In this document: piece after piece, positions 36,289-45,088 of the stretch | Layout of the letters: every line of letters begins with the position of its first letter | Numbering within the stretch: position 1 is the stretch's first letter | From: Acinetobacter sp. SFB | Lineage (GTDB): Bacteria; Pseudomonadota; Gammaproteobacteria; Pseudomonadales; Moraxellaceae | Length of the DNA: 64,000 nt | NCBI RefSeq assembly: GCF_001647545.1 | Contig: NZ_LSZH01000018.1 | Span: forward strand, 62,001 to 126,000 | Reading direction: 5' to 3' | Position numbers and translations under genes: made by a program | The notes under the pieces: generated by a model | Told to the model about the DNA's origin: nothing | Database searches by the model: none | What the model saw: only the letters and a program-made list of their open reading frames with translations

Positions 36289-38091
36289 TTAAAATGCGAA
36301 ATGTTCAGCATCTAAAGCAAGTAATGGGTCTACACCACCTGCAATCACGTCTACGTGTGAACGTACGCGTGGAAGGATTTTTTTGAAGTAGAAACGCGCA
36401 GTGGTTACTTTAGCGTTGTAGAAGTCAACTTCAGTGGTACCTGCAGCAAGCGTTTCTTGAGCGAGAAGCGCCATACGAGCCCATAGATAAGCGAGGGTTA
36501 CATAACCCGAGAAGTACAGGTAATCCACCGCAGCTGCACCGACTTCATCCGGATTTTGCATTGCACGCATACCAATTTGCATGGTCAAGTCGCCCCACTC
36601 TTTATTTAGAGCAGCAAGCGGTTCAATAAATTCTTTCATTGCAGCATTGTCTTTGTTTGCTTCAGCAAATTTGTGGATGATCTTGGTGAAGTCTTTCAAC
36701 ATTGCACCTTGAGTACCCAAAACTTTACGGCCTAACAAGTCAAGCGCCTGAATTTCAGTCGTTCCTTCGTAAAGACATGCAATACGTGTATCACGAACAA
36801 TCTGTTCCATGCCATGTTCAGAAATGAAGCCATGACCACCGAATACCTGTACACCATGTTTTGCAGATTCAGAACCTGTTTCAGTCAAGAATGCTTTAGC
36901 AATCGGGGTAAGAAGAGACAACAGGTTGTCCGCAGATTTGCGTTCTTCTTCAGTGGTAGCGTGTTCAACCACATCGGAATATTGAGCTAACAGGTAAACC
37001 AGTGCACGACCACTTTCTGCATATGCTTTTTGAGTTAAAAGCATGTTACGCACAGCAGGGTGAACAATAATCGGATCAGCTTCTTTTTCTGGCGCTTTAA
37101 CACCTGAAAGTGAACGCATCGCCAAACGATCTTTGGCATAGGCAAGGGCACCTTGGAAAGATGCTTCAGATGCAGCAAGACCTTGTACAGCAGTACCAAT
37201 ACGGGCACTGTTCATAAAGGTGAACATACAGTTTAGGCCACGATTTTCAGGACCAATCAAGAAGCCTTGAGCTTTATCAAAGTTGATTACACACGTTGCG
37301 TTACCATGGATCCCCATTTTGTGTTCGATTGAACCACAACGTACAGGATTACGTTCACCCATTGAACCATCTGCATTTACAATGAATTTAGGAACAATGA
37401 ATAACGAGATGCCTTTCGTGCCTTTTGGTGCGCCAGGAAGGCGAGCAAGAACGATATGGATGATGTTATCCGCCATGTCGTGTTCACCAGCAGAGATAAA
37501 GATTTTCTCGCCAGAGATTGCATAGCTGCCATCAGCATTTGGTTCAGCTTTGGTACGGGTAATACCCAGGTCAGAACCTGCATGAGATTCAGTCAAGCAC
37601 ATGGTGCCTGTCCATTCACCTGAAACAAGTTTAGGCAGGTAAGTGTCTTTTTGTTCTTGAGAACCGTGGTGTTCCAAAGTACGTACCGCACCATGGGAAA
37701 GACCCGGATACATGCCCCAAGACCAGTTTGCAGTACCGACCATTTCAGAAATGGTAATGCCTAAAGAATTCGGTAAAGCTTGACCGCCATATTGCTCTTC
37801 AGCAGATAACGATGGAAAGCCAAGTTCGATATATTTTTTATATGCTTCTTTAAAGCCGGTAGGCGTTGTTACAACACCGTCATTCCAAGTACAACCTTCA
37901 CGGTCGCCCACTTGGTTAAGAGGAGAAAGTTCATTTTCACAGAAGTCAGCAGCAGCTTCTAAATATTGATCAACCAACTCACGGCTTACGGTTTCTTGAA
38001 ATGCAGGGAGTTTTGCATAATGTTCTTCAGAATTTAGTAATTCATGGAGAACGAATTGCATATCACGTAAGGGCGCTTTGTATTGTGGCAT
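36289..38091 (-). CDS. Acyl-CoA dehydrogenase (DmdC/FadE12-like, long form), paralogue
   Basis: A 600-residue paralogue of the neighbouring dehydrogenase with the same domain order. Signatures are MPQYKAPLRDMQFVLHEL, MCLTESHAGSDLGITRTKAE, IFISAGEHDMADNI, QVFGGHGFISEHGMEQIVRDTRIA and YEGTTEIQALDLL. The two proteins align along their whole length, so they look like a tandem duplication that has diverged. They may handle acyl-CoAs of different length. A possible weak terminator (AAGGAC / GTCCTT around 36230-36255) lies between them, so they may be expressed separately. Confidence 0.9.
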   Translation of the reverse strand: MPQYKAPLRDMQFVLHELLNSEEHYAKLPAFQETVSRELVDQYLEAAADFCENELSPLNQVGDREGCTWNDGVVTTPTGFKEAYKKYIELGFPSLSAEEQYGGQALPNSLGITISEMVGTANWSWGMYPGLSHGAVRTLEHHGSQEQKDTYLPKLVSGEWTGTMCLTESHAGSDLGITRTKAEPNADGSYAISGEKIFISAGEHDMADNIIHIVLARLPGAPKGTKGISLFIVPKFIVNADGSMGERNPVRCGSIEHKMGIHGNATCVINFDKAQGFLIGPENRGLNCMFTFMNSARIGTAVQGLAASEASFQGALAYAKDRLAMRSLSGVKAPEKEADPIIVHPAVRNMLLTQKAYAESGRALVYLLAQYSDVVEHATTEEERKSADNLLSLLTPIAKAFLTETGSESAKHGVQVFGGHGFISEHGMEQIVRDTRIACLYEGTTEIQALDLLGRKVLGTQGAMLKDFTKIIHKFAEANKDNAAMKEFIEPLAALNKEWGDLTMQIGMRAMQNPDEVGAAAVDYLYFSGYVTLAYLWARMALLAQETLAAGTTEVDFYNAKVTTARFYFKKILPRVRSHVDVIAGGVDPLLALDAEHFAF

Positions 38092-38342
38092 ATCGGTTTC
38101 CTCAATACTGGTTTAACCAGCTTATAATCCTAATCAACATTTGAACGTGCCTTCTATGACACGTATTTGTATGGCTTAATCGTGCAACATCTTCTGGGTT
38201 GGTACAAGCGTTTACATGCTTTTTCTTAGTGACTGTAAAGTCAAAGATTTCTGCCTTGAAATTGCTAAGTATCTTGAGTGTAAATGCTTTTATGCTTTAT
38301 TCGATGTCATAAATAGTCAAATAGATACATTTTTATGTCCAA

Positions 38343-38368
38343 TAAAAAAGACGCTTGAAAGCGTCTTT
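38343..38368 (-). terminator. Rho-independent terminator of the baeS-divergent lipoprotein gene
   Basis: The stem AAAGACGC / GCGTCTTT (38347-38354 and 38361-38368) is followed on the minus strand by six T residues. Confidence 0.88.
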
Positions 38369-38388
38369 ATAAATTTAGCTAGAACTAT

Positions 38389-39036
38389 TTATGCGGCAGA
38401 TTTAACTGGAGCAGCTGCAGCAGCTAGGGGTGCCTTAGGCTGGAAGCGAACTTCGCATTTACCATTGATGGTTTGAGTACCCACTTTAATTTGAACCGCT
38501 TTGCCATTTGCTTGACCTTGACAGGCTTTTAAGATGGCCTGTTGTTTGGCTTGACGTTCAGCCAGGCGTTGATCGAATTGCTTGGTCAATTCTGCACGTT
38601 TGGCATCCGTCAACGGCTCACCCTGTTGCATACGCATGCCTTTCATGTCGCCACGCATTGGGCGATGTTCACCTTTCATTTGATCGTGTTCAGCACGCAT
38701 TTTTTTCATTGCTTGCTGGTCAGCTTTAAAAGTCATCACGCAAGTACCGGCAATGGTTTTATCGCCAGCATTGATTTGCACTGCGCTACCTACAGCTTTG
38801 CCATCACATGCCTGTTTGATTTGTTCACCGATTTGTTTGCGTTCTGCACGCACTTGCTTGAACTGTTCACGTTGTTCTGGCGTCATTTTACGCTCATGCT
38901 TTTGCTGATGGCCGTGCATCATGCGAGCTTGGTCGCTATCTTTATCTTTCACCGTATTTGTAGACTGACAGGCAGTTAAAGCACCGATACTTAGAACACT
39001 TGCACTTACTAAAGCAATTTTTGTCATGGAATTCAT
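38389..39036 (-). CDS. Spy/CpxP-like periplasmic lipoprotein with a duplicated module
   Basis: I start at ATG 39036 because GGAG lies nine bases upstream. Residues 1-23 form a lipoprotein signal ending in the lipobox ALTAC, so the protein (215 residues) should be attached to a membrane in the periplasm. It is basic and rich in Met, Gln and His. Two helices carry MTPEQREQFKQ- and LTDAKRAELTKQ-type sequences that resemble the LTxxQ motifs of Spy and CpxP chaperones. Each is followed by a similar 28-residue Cys-pair unit: ACDGKAVGSAVQINAGDKT..., and ACQGQANGKAVQIKVGTQT... It is divergent from baeS-baeR, and in E. coli BaeR activates spy, so control by BaeSR is a fair inference. Function is unproven. 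Confidence 0.75.
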   Translation of the reverse strand: MNSMTKIALVSASVLSIGALTACQSTNTVKDKDSDQARMMHGHQQKHERKMTPEQREQFKQVRAERKQIGEQIKQACDGKAVGSAVQINAGDKTIAGTCVMTFKADQQAMKKMRAEHDQMKGEHRPMRGDMKGMRMQQGEPLTDAKRAELTKQFDQRLAERQAKQQAILKACQGQANGKAVQIKVGTQTINGKCEVRFQPKAPLAAAAAPVKSAA

Positions 39037-39146
39037 TGTTTTTATCTCCAATGAAAAATAATGTAATTTCGATAGGTTAATAATAAATAATAATGATGTA
39101 GAAACAATGAAGAGTTTTTTGGGACAGTGTTGGTTACAATAATCAA

Positions 39147-40835
39147 TTGAGAAGAAATATTGAGACTTTGCTTTTGAATATTCGCCGTGTTCCGATCGCC
39201 TTACGCCTGTTTTTGACCGTATTACTCACCACTTTAGTGATTACGACTGTCAGCCTGGGGGTATTGCACTGGACCATGCAAAAGAATTTTGCCAAATATG
39301 TGGCGGATGTCGAAATGCAAAAGCTGGATCATGTCATTGATAATTTGGCTGGGGTGTATACGGTTTATCATGACTGGGGCAACGCGATTCAGGCTCAAAT
39401 TTTGCAGATTGAGGGCAAGGCCGATCCTGATGATTATGACAAGTTGTCACGCTGGTGGTTACGCCGTCAATATGACATTGCTATGCAACAGCGCTATTTT
39501 CAGGACAACACCTTAATCAATGCTTCATCCAGTTTAGATAAAGTTGGGCAAACTAAACCTATTTTAACTGCAGAAGAACTGCGTTTAATAGAATTGAATT
39601 TACCTTCTGAATATCAGCCCTTTGAAGGCCTTAAATTTCCCCTAAGTTCTAATGAAAATTTGTTTCGGTCTCCTCAAAAAAATGCAGGGGCGCAAACAAA
39701 TTCAACAACTAATTCAAAACAGAAAAAGCAATTTGTTTCCATGCCTGACCGTTTGGGCCTAAGTTCCCGATTATCCTTATATGATGCCAACAAACAGTTT
39801 GTGGTGGGTGAACCATCCGATATTCCTGTGTCCTATCGTCCAATTATGGTGAACAATAAAATTGTCGGTTATTTGGGATTAAAACCGGTACTGGATCAAG
39901 ATGATGCACTCAGTATCAATTTCTTTAGCAATCAAAAACGCTATTTATTACTGGTGTATGGCTTAACTTTTTTAAGCAGTTTAATTGCCGCGTTATTGTT
40001 GGCAACCTATTTTAAAAAGCCGATTCAACGCTTGCTCAATGCGACCCGTGAATTGACCAAAGGGCATTACCAGCATCAGGTGAAAATTAACCGTAATGAT
40101 GAGCTGGGTGATTTATCCAATGAAATTAACCAATTGGCGGTGATTTTAGATCAGCACGAACAGTCGCGCCGTCAGTGGGTAGCCGACACCTCGCATGAAT
40201 TAAAAACACCATTGGCGGTACTGCAAGCACAAATTGAGGCGATGCAGGATGGTATTCGTAAACCAACGCCGGAACATTTTGAATCCATGCTGCGTCAGGT
40301 GACCAGCCTGAAAAAACTGACTCAAGATCTGGCAGATCTGGCACAGGCTGAAGCCATGCAGCTAACCTGCTATATGGCTGAAATAAATCCCTGGAATGTC
40401 GTACTCCAAGAAGTGGAAAACTTTAAACCCAAATTTGCTCAAGCCGATCTCTCTATTTTCGTTCAGGGAGAAGGTGTAAATTTACAATTAGATATAGATC
40501 GTTTTAAACAAATTATGGTCAACTTACTCGGCAACAGTATTCGTTATACTGAAGCGGGTGGGGAAGTTCGTGTGCATACCGAACAATCCGCGACCCATTG
40601 GAGCGTGATTGTCGATGATAGTCCGTTTGGACTGAGTGATGAACAACTGGCACGTTTAGGCGAGCGTTTTTATCGCGTTGATGATTCGCGTACCCGTAGT
40701 ACTGGCGGTACAGGGTTAGGTTTAGCATTATCTGGTAAAATTGCGCAGGCATTGGGTGGGAAGTTGAGTTTTGAACATTCTCCATTAGGTGGTTTGCGTT
40801 GCAAATTGACTTTTCCAAAACAGTTAAATAAATAA
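39147..40835 (+). CDS. baeS: Envelope-stress sensor histidine kinase BaeS
   Basis: An inner-membrane histidine kinase, about 560 residues. The first membrane segment is near residues 19-39, a periplasmic sensor region of about 220 residues follows, then a second segment (YLLLVYGLTFLSSLIAALLL). A HAMP linker leads to HisKA with the phospho-His in DTSHELKTPLAV. The ATPase domain has NLLGNSIRYT, a D-x-G-like DDSPFGL box and GGTGLGLALSGK. There is no ATG near the N-terminus: TTG codons at 39147, 39168 and 39174 are the candidates, and the true start is uncertain. baeR follows after 13 bases. The symbol rests on the closely matching BaeR. Confidence 0.85.
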   Translation: MRRNIETLLLNIRRVPIALRLFLTVLLTTLVITTVSLGVLHWTMQKNFAKYVADVEMQKLDHVIDNLAGVYTVYHDWGNAIQAQILQIEGKADPDDYDKLSRWWLRRQYDIAMQQRYFQDNTLINASSSLDKVGQTKPILTAEELRLIELNLPSEYQPFEGLKFPLSSNENLFRSPQKNAGAQTNSTTNSKQKKQFVSMPDRLGLSSRLSLYDANKQFVVGEPSDIPVSYRPIMVNNKIVGYLGLKPVLDQDDALSINFFSNQKRYLLLVYGLTFLSSLIAALLLATYFKKPIQRLLNATRELTKGHYQHQVKINRNDELGDLSNEINQLAVILDQHEQSRRQWVADTSHELKTPLAVLQAQIEAMQDGIRKPTPEHFESMLRQVTSLKKLTQDLADLAQAEAMQLTCYMAEINPWNVVLQEVENFKPKFAQADLSIFVQGEGVNLQLDIDRFKQIMVNLLGNSIRYTEAGGEVRVHTEQSATHWSVIVDDSPFGLSDEQLARLGERFYRVDDSRTRSTGGTGLGLALSGKIAQALGGKLSFEHSPLGGLRCKLTFPKQLNK

Positions 40836-40848
40836 AAGGATGAGATTC

Positions 40849-41535
40849 ATGAAACATGTCATGCTGGTTGAAGATGAAGTTGAACTTGCACAACTGGTGC
40901 GAGACTATCTGGAAGCGGCTGGTTTTGAAGTCAGTATGTTTCATGATGGTCAAGAAGCGTATGACAGCTTTATTCAGCGTAAACCAAGTTTGATGATTTT
41001 GGACTTGATGGTTCCACGCATGGATGGTTTGACCATTTGCCGTAAAGTACGTGAACAATCTGATTTGCCAATTATTATGGTGACTGCACGTACTGAAGAA
41101 ATTGACCGTGTTCTGGGCTTGAACATGGGGGCTGATGATTATATTTGTAAACCTTTTAGCCCGAAAGAACTGGTGGCTCGGGTACAAGCCGTGTTGCGTC
41201 GTTTGGACCGTCATGCAGAACCTGAACAAAACAGCTTGTTCCGTATGGATAAAGCCCAGCAACGCATTTGGTATCAACAAAAAACCTTGAATTTAACACC
41301 AACTGAATTCCGCTTATTAGAATTATTTTTGGAACATGTCGGACAAGTTTATTCACGTGCGCAATTGCTTGATCATATTAATCCTGACAGTTTTGATGTT
41401 GCAGATCGCGTGATTGACAGCCATATTAAAAACCTGCGCCGTAAAATTTCCGATGCCGCTGAAACCGGTAACCGTCATGAATGGATTCAAGCAGTGTATG
41501 GAGTGGGTTACCGTTTTGAATATCCTGAAGATTGA
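40849..41535 (+). CDS. baeR: Response regulator BaeR (OmpR family)
   Basis: A 228-residue OmpR-type transcription factor. The receiver domain starts MKHVMLVEDEVELAQLV with the acidic pair, the phospho-acceptor is Asp52 in MILDLMVPRMDG, and the switch Lys lies in YICKPFSPKELVARVQ. The winged-helix domain has LNLTPTEFRLLELFLEH and ADRVIDSHIKNLRRKI. ATG 40849 is preferred over the one at 40840 because AAGGA lies eight bases upstream of it. In A. baumannii, BaeSR responds to envelope stress and affects efflux pump genes. It is followed by a terminator. Confidence 0.92.
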   Translation: MKHVMLVEDEVELAQLVRDYLEAAGFEVSMFHDGQEAYDSFIQRKPSLMILDLMVPRMDGLTICRKVREQSDLPIIMVTARTEEIDRVLGLNMGADDYICKPFSPKELVARVQAVLRRLDRHAEPEQNSLFRMDKAQQRIWYQQKTLNLTPTEFRLLELFLEHVGQVYSRAQLLDHINPDSFDVADRVIDSHIKNLRRKISDAAETGNRHEWIQAVYGVGYRFEYPED

Positions 41536-41550
41536 TTCAGAATAAAATGT

Positions 41551-41583
41551 AAAAAAGCGAACCAGATGGTTCGCTTTTTTTTA
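41551..41583. terminator. Bidirectional terminator of baeSR and the yjbR-like gene
   Basis: The stem AAAAAAGCGAACC / GGTTCGCTTTTTT encloses loop AGAT. It overlaps the stop codon of the minus-strand gene. Confidence 0.9.
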
Positions 41584-41942
41584 TGGAGCTGTTTTTAATA
41601 GAGTGATACGTTTTTGCTGCATTTTATTCAATTTGCTTACCACTAAATCATATGAGTTCAGTATTAAATCCTGAACCAAAGCTTTATCCATATTTTCATC
41701 TTCATAAACCGAAATCCAATGCTGTTTATTCATATGCCAACCTGCACGAATATAGGGATAAATATCTCGCAGCATTGCACCATCATCCGGAATGACTTTT
41801 AAGTTAATGGCTGCTTTACCCTCTAAATGAAAACTCAGCATAAAGACTTTATCCATGACCTTAAATACGTCACAGTCATCTGAGTCACAGTAACCTCAGG
41901 AAATTGGAGGGCAGTCTGGCTAGCAAGAAGGTGTAAGCACAT
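41581..41942 (-). pseudogene. MmcQ/YjbR family gene with a probable one-base deletion
   Basis: The 91-residue open frame from 41856 matches only the C-terminal three quarters of a YjbR/MmcQ protein: FKVMDKVFMLSF, AINLKVIPDD, YPYIRAGWHMNKQHWISVY and DLILNSYDLVVSKL. In-frame sequence continues upstream without a start to a TGA and still reads family-like (CDSDDCDVFKV). The missing N-terminus is in another frame, from ATG 41942 (MCLHLLASQTALQFPEVT). A -1 shift near 41890 would join the two. So the gene is either broken or the base is a sequence error. Intact members are about 115-120 residues and bind DNA-like or unknown ligands; function is unknown. Confidence 0.65.
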
Positions 41943-42033
41943 GGTTAAATACTTGATTTGATTTTTCTATTTTAAATAGCACTGTGGATAATGCTGAAAT
42001 TATCCACAGTTCACAGGTTTTTGTTGATCAATC

Positions 42034-43479
42034 TTAAGATGAACAACTCACCATCACTTCCGGTACATCACTCGGCAAGGGTGCTAAATCTTCAGGCTGC
42101 TCTAAATCAGGCTGTTGAGTATAAGGATGGCTGAGCAATTTAAACAAGCGATCTACTTCCGAAAAATCATCCCGTGCAGCCAGCTCAATCGCTTTCTGCG
42201 CCATATGGTTGCGTAAAATATATTGCGGATTGGCGTTAAACATTTCAGCATCCAATTCATCAGTATTCTGATGTGCTCGAATACTTTCATACTGAGCCAA
42301 GAAACTGTCAAACTGGTGTCGGTCTAGACAGTCATCTTTAATCACTTCAAATTCTTTGTTCTGAAGTCGAATAAAACTTTGGGTGTAGTCGAGCTGTTCA
42401 CTTTGCAGAATTCGCAGGAAAACCATACCACAATCAAAACTGTCTTTATGGAAGTTAGGTAGTCCCATCTTTTGACATAGCCTAAGAGTATAATGTTCCA
42501 AAAAAGTCGCTTCAAAATGTTCCAGACATTGAGCTAAATCTTCTTTGAACTGTTGTTTCTCACTAGAATCTTTTTTTAGCGCAATAAGGTTGTTTAGCCA
42601 AGTCCATAAATTCCAATGACCAATACTAGGTTGTTGCTGATAGGTATAGCGTCCTTGATAATCTGAATGATTGTTAATCCAGTTCGGACGGAAACGCTCC
42701 ATAAAACCATAAGGTCCGAAGTCGAGCGTTGATCCTGTAATATTCAGATTATCCGTATTCATCACACCATGCGCAAATCCGACCAGTTGCCATTTGGCAA
42801 TCATCACTGCAGTACGCTGGATGACTTTAGTTGCAAAAGCCAAAACAGGCTGTTCAGCCTCGAGACATTCTGGATAATGCCATTCAATACATTTTTCCAC
42901 GAACTGAGGCAGTAACTCAGGTTGATACTGATTAATCCATTCGAAATGACCAAAGCGGATATGGCAGTCTGAAGTACGCAGCATCATTGCCCCAGCTTCC
43001 ATTGTTTCGCGCTGTATGCCTTGGGTTGAAGAGGTGAAGCCAACGGCATTGCTGGATGCAACACCCAACGCATTGAGTGCATGACCTGCCAGATATTCAC
43101 GAATGACTGAACGTAAAACTGCACGACCATCGCCCATACGCGAGTAAGGTGTTGAACCTGCACCCTTTAAATGCAGGTCGATGGTTTGATTGTTTTTATC
43201 TAGAATTTGTGCAATCAGTAAACCGCGCCCATCACCCAGTTGTCCTGCCCATTGTCCAAACTGATGTCCTGCGTAAACCATCGCCAGAGGTTCAAATTCA
43301 GCAAAAGTTTTTTGTCCACTACAGATTTCAACCCATTGAGCTTTATCTTCATCTGACCACTGTAATTCGTCCGCCAGCGCCTCATTAAAATGACCGGCTT
43401 TTGCTCCTTTTAAGGGAACCGGCATTTGATGGTGGAAAAGCTTGGGATTGAGCGAGGAATAACGCGGATTAAATTGCAT
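42034..43479 (-). CDS. selO: Protein adenylyltransferase SelO
   Basis: SelO (YdiU) is a pseudokinase that transfers AMP from ATP to protein hydroxyl groups and helps with redox stress. The 481-residue protein shows YAGHQFGQWAGQLGDGRGLLI, HLKGAGSTPYSRMGDGRAVLRS and AHGVMNTDNLNITGSTLDFGPYGF-type segments (positions about 70-90, 103-123 and 235-260), which are highly conserved. The bacterial C-terminal Cys is present in MVSCSS. Length is normal for the bacterial form. The gene stands alone, 92 bases upstream of the yjbR-like remnant. Confidence 0.95.
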   Translation of the reverse strand: MQFNPRYSSLNPKLFHHQMPVPLKGAKAGHFNEALADELQWSDEDKAQWVEICSGQKTFAEFEPLAMVYAGHQFGQWAGQLGDGRGLLIAQILDKNNQTIDLHLKGAGSTPYSRMGDGRAVLRSVIREYLAGHALNALGVASSNAVGFTSSTQGIQRETMEAGAMMLRTSDCHIRFGHFEWINQYQPELLPQFVEKCIEWHYPECLEAEQPVLAFATKVIQRTAVMIAKWQLVGFAHGVMNTDNLNITGSTLDFGPYGFMERFRPNWINNHSDYQGRYTYQQQPSIGHWNLWTWLNNLIALKKDSSEKQQFKEDLAQCLEHFEATFLEHYTLRLCQKMGLPNFHKDSFDCGMVFLRILQSEQLDYTQSFIRLQNKEFEVIKDDCLDRHQFDSFLAQYESIRAHQNTDELDAEMFNANPQYILRNHMAQKAIELAARDDFSEVDRLFKLLSHPYTQQPDLEQPEDLAPLPSDVPEVMVSCSS

Positions 43480-43541
43480 AGGACAATCTAAATAGTGGGG
43501 AGAGATGAGATCACTATAGCAAATTTAAACGGTCAAAATAA

Positions 43542-43567
43542 ATAAAGCCCCAAGAATGGGGCTTTAT
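43542..43567 (-). terminator. Rho-independent terminator of the desaturase gene
   Basis: The stem ATAAAGCCCC / GGGGCTTTAT with a six-base loop lies 13 bases past the stop. Tracts on both sides are only moderately U-rich. Confidence 0.75.
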
Positions 43568-43580
43568 ATTGAATCAGATT

Positions 43581-44747
43581 TTACTCGGAAATAGTGTTCT
43601 TTTTAATATTGCGCATCAGAATTTTTAAGGTATTGCGATGATGTGAAAGACGCTGTTCAACCAATTGAAAATCAACTTTAAGTTTGCTGTCGATTTGGTG
43701 AATTTTTTCAGCAACGGAGGCTTTTTTCGCTTGAATTTCTTGTTCTTTCAGCTTTGCCCAGTCATTTAATGTGTGGGTAAATGCTTCATATTCCTGTGCA
43801 ATACGGAGTTTTGCTGTCGCCATATCTTCATTGACATTATGACCATAAACTGCCAAATCCTGTTCAGCATATTTAAAGCGCATCGCCAATTCTGCTTTTT
43901 TAATATTAAAGCTTGGAATACGACGTAAGTTCTTGGCTAAACCAAGTTTTGAACATGACCAGATCAGCCATTTCGTTGGATCATACTGCCACCATTTCAC
44001 ACCATTTCGGTAGTCATACTGGAAGATGTGATGATAGTTATGATAACCCTCACCCCAAGTTGCAATCGCTAAAACGAAATTGTCACGTGCAGTATTTTCG
44101 TCAGTATATGGACGTTTGCCCCACATGTGGCAGAGTGAGTTAATGAAGAAGGTGACATGATGGCTCAAGATCAGGCGCAGTAAACCACCCAGTAACAATA
44201 CGCCCCACATATCGCCAACTGCCCAGCCTACAGTAGTAAGAATCACGGCATGTACAGCAATAACCAAAGGAACATAATACTTGTCTTGGAACATCACCAC
44301 TTTGTCATTTAACAGATCTGGTGCATTTTTATAGTTTGCTTCTGCTGCGGGATAGTTGCGAAGCATCCATCCAATATGCGCATACCAAAAGCCGTTATTA
44401 ATTGAATATGGGTCTTGTTCGATATCATCAACGTGACGATGATGGGTACGGTGACCTGAAGCCCAGAACAAAATGCTATTTTGGACGGCAAAAGTACCCA
44501 TAAGCATTAAAATAATTTTTAATGGCAAGGTTGCTTCATAAGCACGATGTGCCCATAAGCGGTGGTAACCCGCAGTAATCCCTAAACTACTCACACCGAG
44601 TAGTACAAATAAGCTGATCCATGCGCCTAAGCTAAAATCATGATGATAAGCATATAGAGGAATAGCGATTGCAGCCACAATGGGTAAAAGTACCAGTGCG
44701 AACATTGCAATCCAGTTAATTGGGGCTTTGGGTAGGGGAGCATTCAT
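43581..44747 (-). CDS. Fatty acid desaturase (acyl-CoA delta-9 type) with a coiled-coil tail
   Basis: A 388-residue integral membrane diiron enzyme that introduces a double bond into acyl chains. The three His boxes are GYHRLWAHRA, GHRTHHRHVDD and GEGYHNYHHIF, and four hydrophobic segments are visible. After residue about 280 there is a charged helical extension of about 105 residues (e.g. LKEQEIQAKKASVAEKIHQ) that looks like a coiled coil and is not needed for the catalytic fold. ATG 44747 has GGAG four bases upstream; a GTG at 44759 is an alternative. A perfect palindrome lies 20 bases upstream. Confidence 0.88.
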   Translation of the reverse strand: MNAPLPKAPINWIAMFALVLLPIVAAIAIPLYAYHHDFSLGAWISLFVLLGVSSLGITAGYHRLWAHRAYEATLPLKIILMLMGTFAVQNSILFWASGHRTHHRHVDDIEQDPYSINNGFWYAHIGWMLRNYPAAEANYKNAPDLLNDKVVMFQDKYYVPLVIAVHAVILTTVGWAVGDMWGVLLLGGLLRLILSHHVTFFINSLCHMWGKRPYTDENTARDNFVLAIATWGEGYHNYHHIFQYDYRNGVKWWQYDPTKWLIWSCSKLGLAKNLRRIPSFNIKKAELAMRFKYAEQDLAVYGHNVNEDMATAKLRIAQEYEAFTHTLNDWAKLKEQEIQAKKASVAEKIHQIDSKLKVDFQLVEQRLSHHRNTLKILMRNIKKNTISE

Positions 44748-44766
44748 CTCCAACAGCACTCCTAGA

Positions 44767-44781
44767 ACCTTTTAAAAAGGT
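44767..44781. promoter_or_regulatory. Palindrome upstream of the desaturase start
   Basis: ACCTTTT-A-AAAAGGT is a perfect 7-1-7 inverted repeat in the 5' leader. It is a candidate operator, for example for a TetR- or GntR-type lipid regulator, but it matches no operator known to me. Confidence 0.4.
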
Positions 44782-45088
44782 AAAAGTAAAGTATAAGAAT
44801 TTCTTAATTCAATACAGTTTGTAAGGATTAAGATTTTTTCAATATTAGCATGAGCGAACAAATATTAACTAGCATTATTCTACAGGTGTATTGTACTAAA
44901 CAGTAACAGAATACTGGTTTATGTTGATTGATTTTATCGAAGACTTAGACCTCTTATTTATAGATCTACGATAAAGTTTAAAAAACGATATTTGAACAAT
45001 AGATTAAGAGATTGTTCTGCTTGGAATTATCAAATTCCCTCCATTTTTTTGCTTCAATTTGAGGACACTATTTTCTTCTCTTGTGACC
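44782..45088. other. Intergenic region between the desaturase and glycerophosphodiesterase genes
   Basis: About 300 AT-rich bases. TTTATCG at 44933-44939 and CGATAAA at 44969-44975 form a seven-base inverted repeat. Promoters for the minus-strand desaturase gene should lie here. No gene or known RNA motif is visible. Confidence 0.4.

Noticed and set aside
38216-38476. Plus-strand open frame upstream of and overlapping the lipoprotein gene
   Set aside because: It runs through the lipoprotein terminator and the 3' end of that gene in antisense, with no ribosome binding site.
42034-43479. Selenocysteine in SelO
   Set aside because: The bacterial protein ends in ordinary Cys and Ser codons and no in-frame TGA with a SECIS-like hairpin is visible.
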